Assembly (NCBI GenBank): GCA_030445745.1
Contig: JASUTE010000028.1
Coordinates: forward strand, 1-16,480
DNA: 16,480 bases
Reading direction: 5' to 3'
Origin: Candidatus Cloacimonadota bacterium
Lineage (GTDB): Bacteria; Cloacimonadota; Cloacimonadia; Cloacimonadales; TCS61
Numbering within the stretch: the stretch's first letter is position 1; every line of letters starts with the position of its first letter. The position numbers were made by a program, and so were the translations under genes. Positions 14,548 through 16,480 of this stretch are shown here, piece after piece. The notes beneath the pieces were generated by a model. That model was not told where the DNA came from. It ran no database searches and was given only the letters and a program-made list of their open reading frames with translations.

Positions 14548-15549
14548 ATGAATAAAAAAATATCGTGTACTGGAATAAAACCAACAGGTTTACCTCATTT
14601 AGGAAACTATTTAGGTGCAATTAAACCAGCTTTGGAATTAGCTGATAAATTTGAAGCAAGATATTTTATAGCTGACTACCACGCTTTGAATTCAGTAAAA
14701 GACCCAGAAAACTTGAAACAATATACCTACGAAGTAGCGGCTGCCTGGTTAGCTTGCGGTTTAGACCCCAATCGTTCGCTTATTTACCGACAATCGCAAG
14801 TTCCAGAAACTTTCGATTTGGCCACAATATTAATGGCATTTACTCCAAAAGGCTTAATGAACAGAGCACATGCCTACAAAGCGAAAGTAGCTGAAAACAA
14901 AGAACTAAATCGTGATCCAGATGATGGAGTAAACATGGGGTTGTTTACATATCCGGTTCTAATGGCAGCTGATATCCTGCTTTTCGATACAGATGTGGTG
15001 CCAATTGGCCAAGACCAGCAGCAACATTTGGAAATGACTATTGATATAGCTCAGAATTTAAATAATAATTATGGCAAAGAACTGCTAAAAATTCCTAAAC
15101 CGGTGATAAATAAAGATACCGAAACTATTATTGGCTTAGATGGTAGAAAAATGAGCAAGAGTTACAACAATACAATTCCTATTTTTCTACCAGAAAAAAA
15201 ACTGCGTAAAACAATTATGAAGATAGTGACAAATTCTCAAAGCGTGGACGAACCCAAGGATCCCGATAATTGCAATATTTTTGCTCTGTATAAACTTTTT
15301 GCAACTCCGCAACAACAGGAAGTACTAAAAAAACGTTATAGAGCTGGCGGTATGGGCTGGGGAGATGCAAAACAAGAACTTTTCGAGGTTATTAATCAAG
15401 TCCTGGCGCCTATCCGCGAACGATACAATAAACTGCTAGCTGATAAAGCTTTAATAGATGAAATCTTGGATGATGGCTCAGCAAAGGCACGTAAATATGC
15501 TTCTGAAAAAATGAAAAATATCAAAAAAGCAATTGGAGTAGGTTATTAA
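14548..15549 (+). CDS. trpS: Tryptophanyl-tRNA synthetase
   Basis: This cytoplasmic class Ic enzyme charges tRNA-Trp. It has 333 residues, typical for bacterial TrpRS. The HIGH equivalent is PHLGN (16-20) within GIKPTGLPHLGNYLGA, and KMSKS is intact at 201-205 (GLDGRKMSKSYNN). GQDQQQHLE (154-162) is the family's ATP and tryptophan pocket segment. A strong GGAGG lies 4 nt before the ATG and 12 bp after the rimO stop, indicating co-transcription with rimO. It reads as a single housekeeping copy with nothing abnormal. Confidence 0.97.
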   Translation: MNKKISCTGIKPTGLPHLGNYLGAIKPALELADKFEARYFIADYHALNSVKDPENLKQYTYEVAAAWLACGLDPNRSLIYRQSQVPETFDLATILMAFTPKGLMNRAHAYKAKVAENKELNRDPDDGVNMGLFTYPVLMAADILLFDTDVVPIGQDQQQHLEMTIDIAQNLNNNYGKELLKIPKPVINKDTETIIGLDGRKMSKSYNNTIPIFLPEKKLRKTIMKIVTNSQSVDEPKDPDNCNIFALYKLFATPQQQEVLKKRYRAGGMGWGDAKQELFEVINQVLAPIRERYNKLLADKALIDEILDDGSAKARKYASEKMKNIKKAIGVGY

Positions 15550-15572
15550 ACTAGTTTTACTGGCAAAAATCA

Positions 15573-15601
15573 TTGACACGAAATAGCCTGCTTAATAAAA
15601 G
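15573..15601 (+). promoter_or_regulatory. Probable secG promoter
   Basis: A perfect TTGACA (15573-15578) is separated by exactly 17 bp from TAAAAG (15596-15601), which matches TATAAT at 4 of 6 positions. This would give secG and the tRNA-Leu gene their own transcript with a leader of about 20-25 nt. It is the best-formed sigma-70 promoter in the window. Confidence 0.45.
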
Positions 15602-15630
15602 TGTTTCAGCTTAAAGATACAGGAGATAAA

Positions 15631-15978
15631 ATGTATACTTTTTTAATGATCATACATATTATATTAGCTATAGCTTTGATTGTTGTTATTTTAGCACAGT
15701 CCAGTAAAGGTGGAGGCTTAGATGGCATGCTTGGTGGCGCTGCTTCCAATATGCTGGGTGGCGAAAATGCCTCTAAATTCTTGAAAAATACTACTAAGGT
15801 ACTGGCTGTTATTTTTATGTTTTCTTGCTTAATACTAACTATGCAAACCAAAAATAGAAATCAGATAGAAGCTTCCGGTAAAGGTGTGGAAATTTATAAG
15901 AAACAGCAGCAAAAAGAAGCTGCTAATCAGCAAACATTACCTGCTGAACCTACGCAACCCCAAGAAACTCAAGAATAG
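15631..15978 (+). CDS. secG: Preprotein translocase subunit SecG
   Basis: SecG is the small inner-membrane subunit of the SecYEG channel and assists SecA-driven export. The start is the ATG at 15631, because AGGAG (15621-15625) lies 5 nt upstream; the GTG at 15601 in the same frame has no ribosome site. The 115-residue product has TM1 at about 3-22 and TM2 at about 53-73. Between them is the family loop LAQSSKGGGLDGMLGG (21-36), a clear SecG signature. The C-terminal tail is Gln/Glu/Pro-rich and hydrophilic, as in other SecG proteins. The tRNA-Leu gene begins 7 bp after the stop. Confidence 0.95.
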   Translation: MYTFLMIIHIILAIALIVVILAQSSKGGGLDGMLGGAASNMLGGENASKFLKNTTKVLAVIFMFSCLILTMQTKNRNQIEASGKGVEIYKKQQQKEAANQQTLPAEPTQPQETQE

Positions 15979-15985
15979 TTTTTTA

Positions 15986-16074
15986 GCAGAAGTGGTGGAA
16001 TTGGCAGACACGCAAGACTAAGGATCTTGTGGCCTCTTTTGGCTGTGCGGGTTCAAATCCCGCCTTCTGCACCA
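15986..16074 (+). tRNA. tRNA-Leu (anticodon AAG)
   Basis: All arms fold. The acceptor stem is GCAGAAG (15986-15992) with CTTCTGC (16064-16070). The D stem is GTG/CAC with GG in the D loop. The anticodon stem is CAAGA/TCTTG (16013-16017 and 16025-16029) with loop CTAAGGA, giving anticodon AAG at 16020-16022. The T arm is GCGGG-TTCAAAT-CCCGC. The long variable arm (16030-16046, GCC/GGC stem) and discriminator A are leucine identity features. CCA is encoded (16072-16074). It would read CUU, and also CUC and CUA if A34 is deaminated to inosine. Placement just after secG parallels E. coli, where secG is followed by leuU, a tRNA-Leu with anticodon GAG. Confidence 0.96.
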
Positions 16075-16081
16075 TCTATTC

Positions 16082-16127
16082 TAATTTTGAATTTTGAATG
16101 ATTAATTTTGAATTAAAAGTTTTTTTT
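16082..16127 (+). terminator. AT-rich repeat and possible weak terminator after tRNA-Leu
   Basis: TAATTTTGAATT occurs twice (16082-16093 and 16103-16114), a 12-bp direct repeat with 21-bp period. The second copy forms TTAATT-TTG-AATTAA (16102-16116), followed by eight Ts (16120-16127). An all-AT 6-bp stem is weak, so the terminator call is tentative. Confidence 0.3.
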
Positions 16128-16224
16128 AAAGTTCGATAGATTTATCCTAAAAAATAGAAGAAAATATCATTCCAAAAAATTCTCCGAACCCGAGCAATGA
16201 CCTGACTCATCAGCTGGTCTAGCT

Positions 16225-16310
16225 GGCTTGTCTCGCCGAAGTGTAACTAGGTCGGAAGCCCTGGTCGCCTTTGGCGCTGCTGTAGGCAGGTAAACCTTTG
16301 GCGGAGGTCT
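16225..16310. repeat. GC-rich folded intergenic element
   Basis: Within otherwise AT-rich DNA, GGCTT and CCGA on the left pair with TCGGAAGCC on the right (about 16225-16260), with a 6-base bulge and a 12-base loop. CGCC-TTT-GGCG (16266-16276) forms a second hairpin. CCTTTGGCG recurs at 16268-16276 and 16295-16303. No long open frame fits. It resembles the folded repeat cluster at 241-335 in style and base composition, though not in primary sequence. Confidence 0.5.
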
Positions 16311-16345
16311 AAAAGAAACTATTAAAGGCATTAAGTCTTAAGTTA

Positions 16346-16392
16346 CAGATTGCTTCACCCATAAAGGGTTCGCAATGACAGTTTTTGTCATT
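16346..16392. repeat. Dispersed palindromic repeat, copy B
   Basis: This is a near-identical copy of the unit at 85-133 in the same orientation: CAGATTGCTTCACCC, then TAAAGGGTTCGCAATGAC, a T-run and GTCATT. Both alternative hairpins are preserved, and one substitution falls in a loop. The surrounding bases differ from those of copy A, so the conserved unit is short. Confidence 0.8.
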
Positions 16393-16480
16393 GTATGTTG
16401 ACACTCAAGTTTGAAAGAAGATTTTTTAAGTAGGAAAATGGAAGGGATAAAGCTCGGTCCGTCATTGGTTTACAAACCGC

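Noticed and set aside
15601-15630. Longer SecG start at the GTG at 15601.
   Set aside because: No Shine-Dalgarno upstream; AGGAG at 15621-15625 fits the ATG at 15631, and the added residues would precede the usual SecG N-terminus.
16438-16480. ATG with an AGGA just upstream and a TTGACA at 16398, open to the window edge (product starts MEGIKLGPS).
   Set aside because: Fourteen codons are too few to judge, the AGGA spacing is short, and a minus-strand frame is also open here.
1-16480. CRISPR array, insertion sequence, toxin-antitoxin or defence genes.
   Set aside because: No regularly spaced repeats, transposase, or defence-type proteins are found; the two edge clusters are palindromic intergenic repeats without encoded enzymes.

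Overview
This is an AT-rich bacterial window holding eleven protein genes, one tRNA gene, and repeat-rich non-coding DNA at both ends. The organism looks like a Gram-negative member of the FCB (Fibrobacterota-Chlorobiota-Bacteroidota) side of the bacterial tree, and Candidatus Cloacimonadota is my best guess. That rests on the type 2 isoleucyl-tRNA synthetase, the DUF1015 gene beside translation genes, the AT-rich coding style and the palindromic dispersed repeats. It is inference from gene style, not from a marker gene.

Layout. Positions 1-433 hold no convincing gene but a train of nested palindromes, including a near-perfect three-way-junction fold. A short Rho factor (434-1510, +) follows; its 3' end overlaps that of a DeaD-type RNA helicase (1493-3100, -) by 18 bp. 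A divergent spacer (3101-3519) separates the helicase from an alkaline-phosphatase-superfamily phosphodiesterase (3520-4674, +), which converges on a minus-strand signalling operon. In transcription order that operon is a STAS protein (8503-8171), a two-TM PAS histidine kinase (8156-6111) and an NtrC-type sigma-54 response regulator (6108-4696). A second divergent spacer (8504-8839) leads into a plus-strand translation and secretion block: ileS, a DUF1015 gene, rimO, trpS, secG and a tRNA-Leu. Positions 16075-16480 are again non-coding and carry a second copy of the repeat seen near position 85.

How the genes fit together. Most of the block is core information processing: transcription termination (Rho), RNA remodelling (DeaD), tRNA charging (IleS, TrpS), ribosomal protein S12 methylthiolation (RimO), the Sec translocon (SecG) and leucine decoding. 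The signalling operon is the only regulatory module. Its STAS, kinase and regulator genes are translationally close, and the regulator has an altered sigma-54 contact loop (GAFTDA).

I see no new multi-gene defence or mobile system. The points most worth a second look are: the GxHH signature in IleRS; the tRNA-Leu with anticodon AAG downstream of secG; the hairpin between the only Shine-Dalgarno-like sequence and the start codon of rimO; the short, apparently leaderless Rho with a degenerate RNA-binding domain; and the folded repeats at the window edges.
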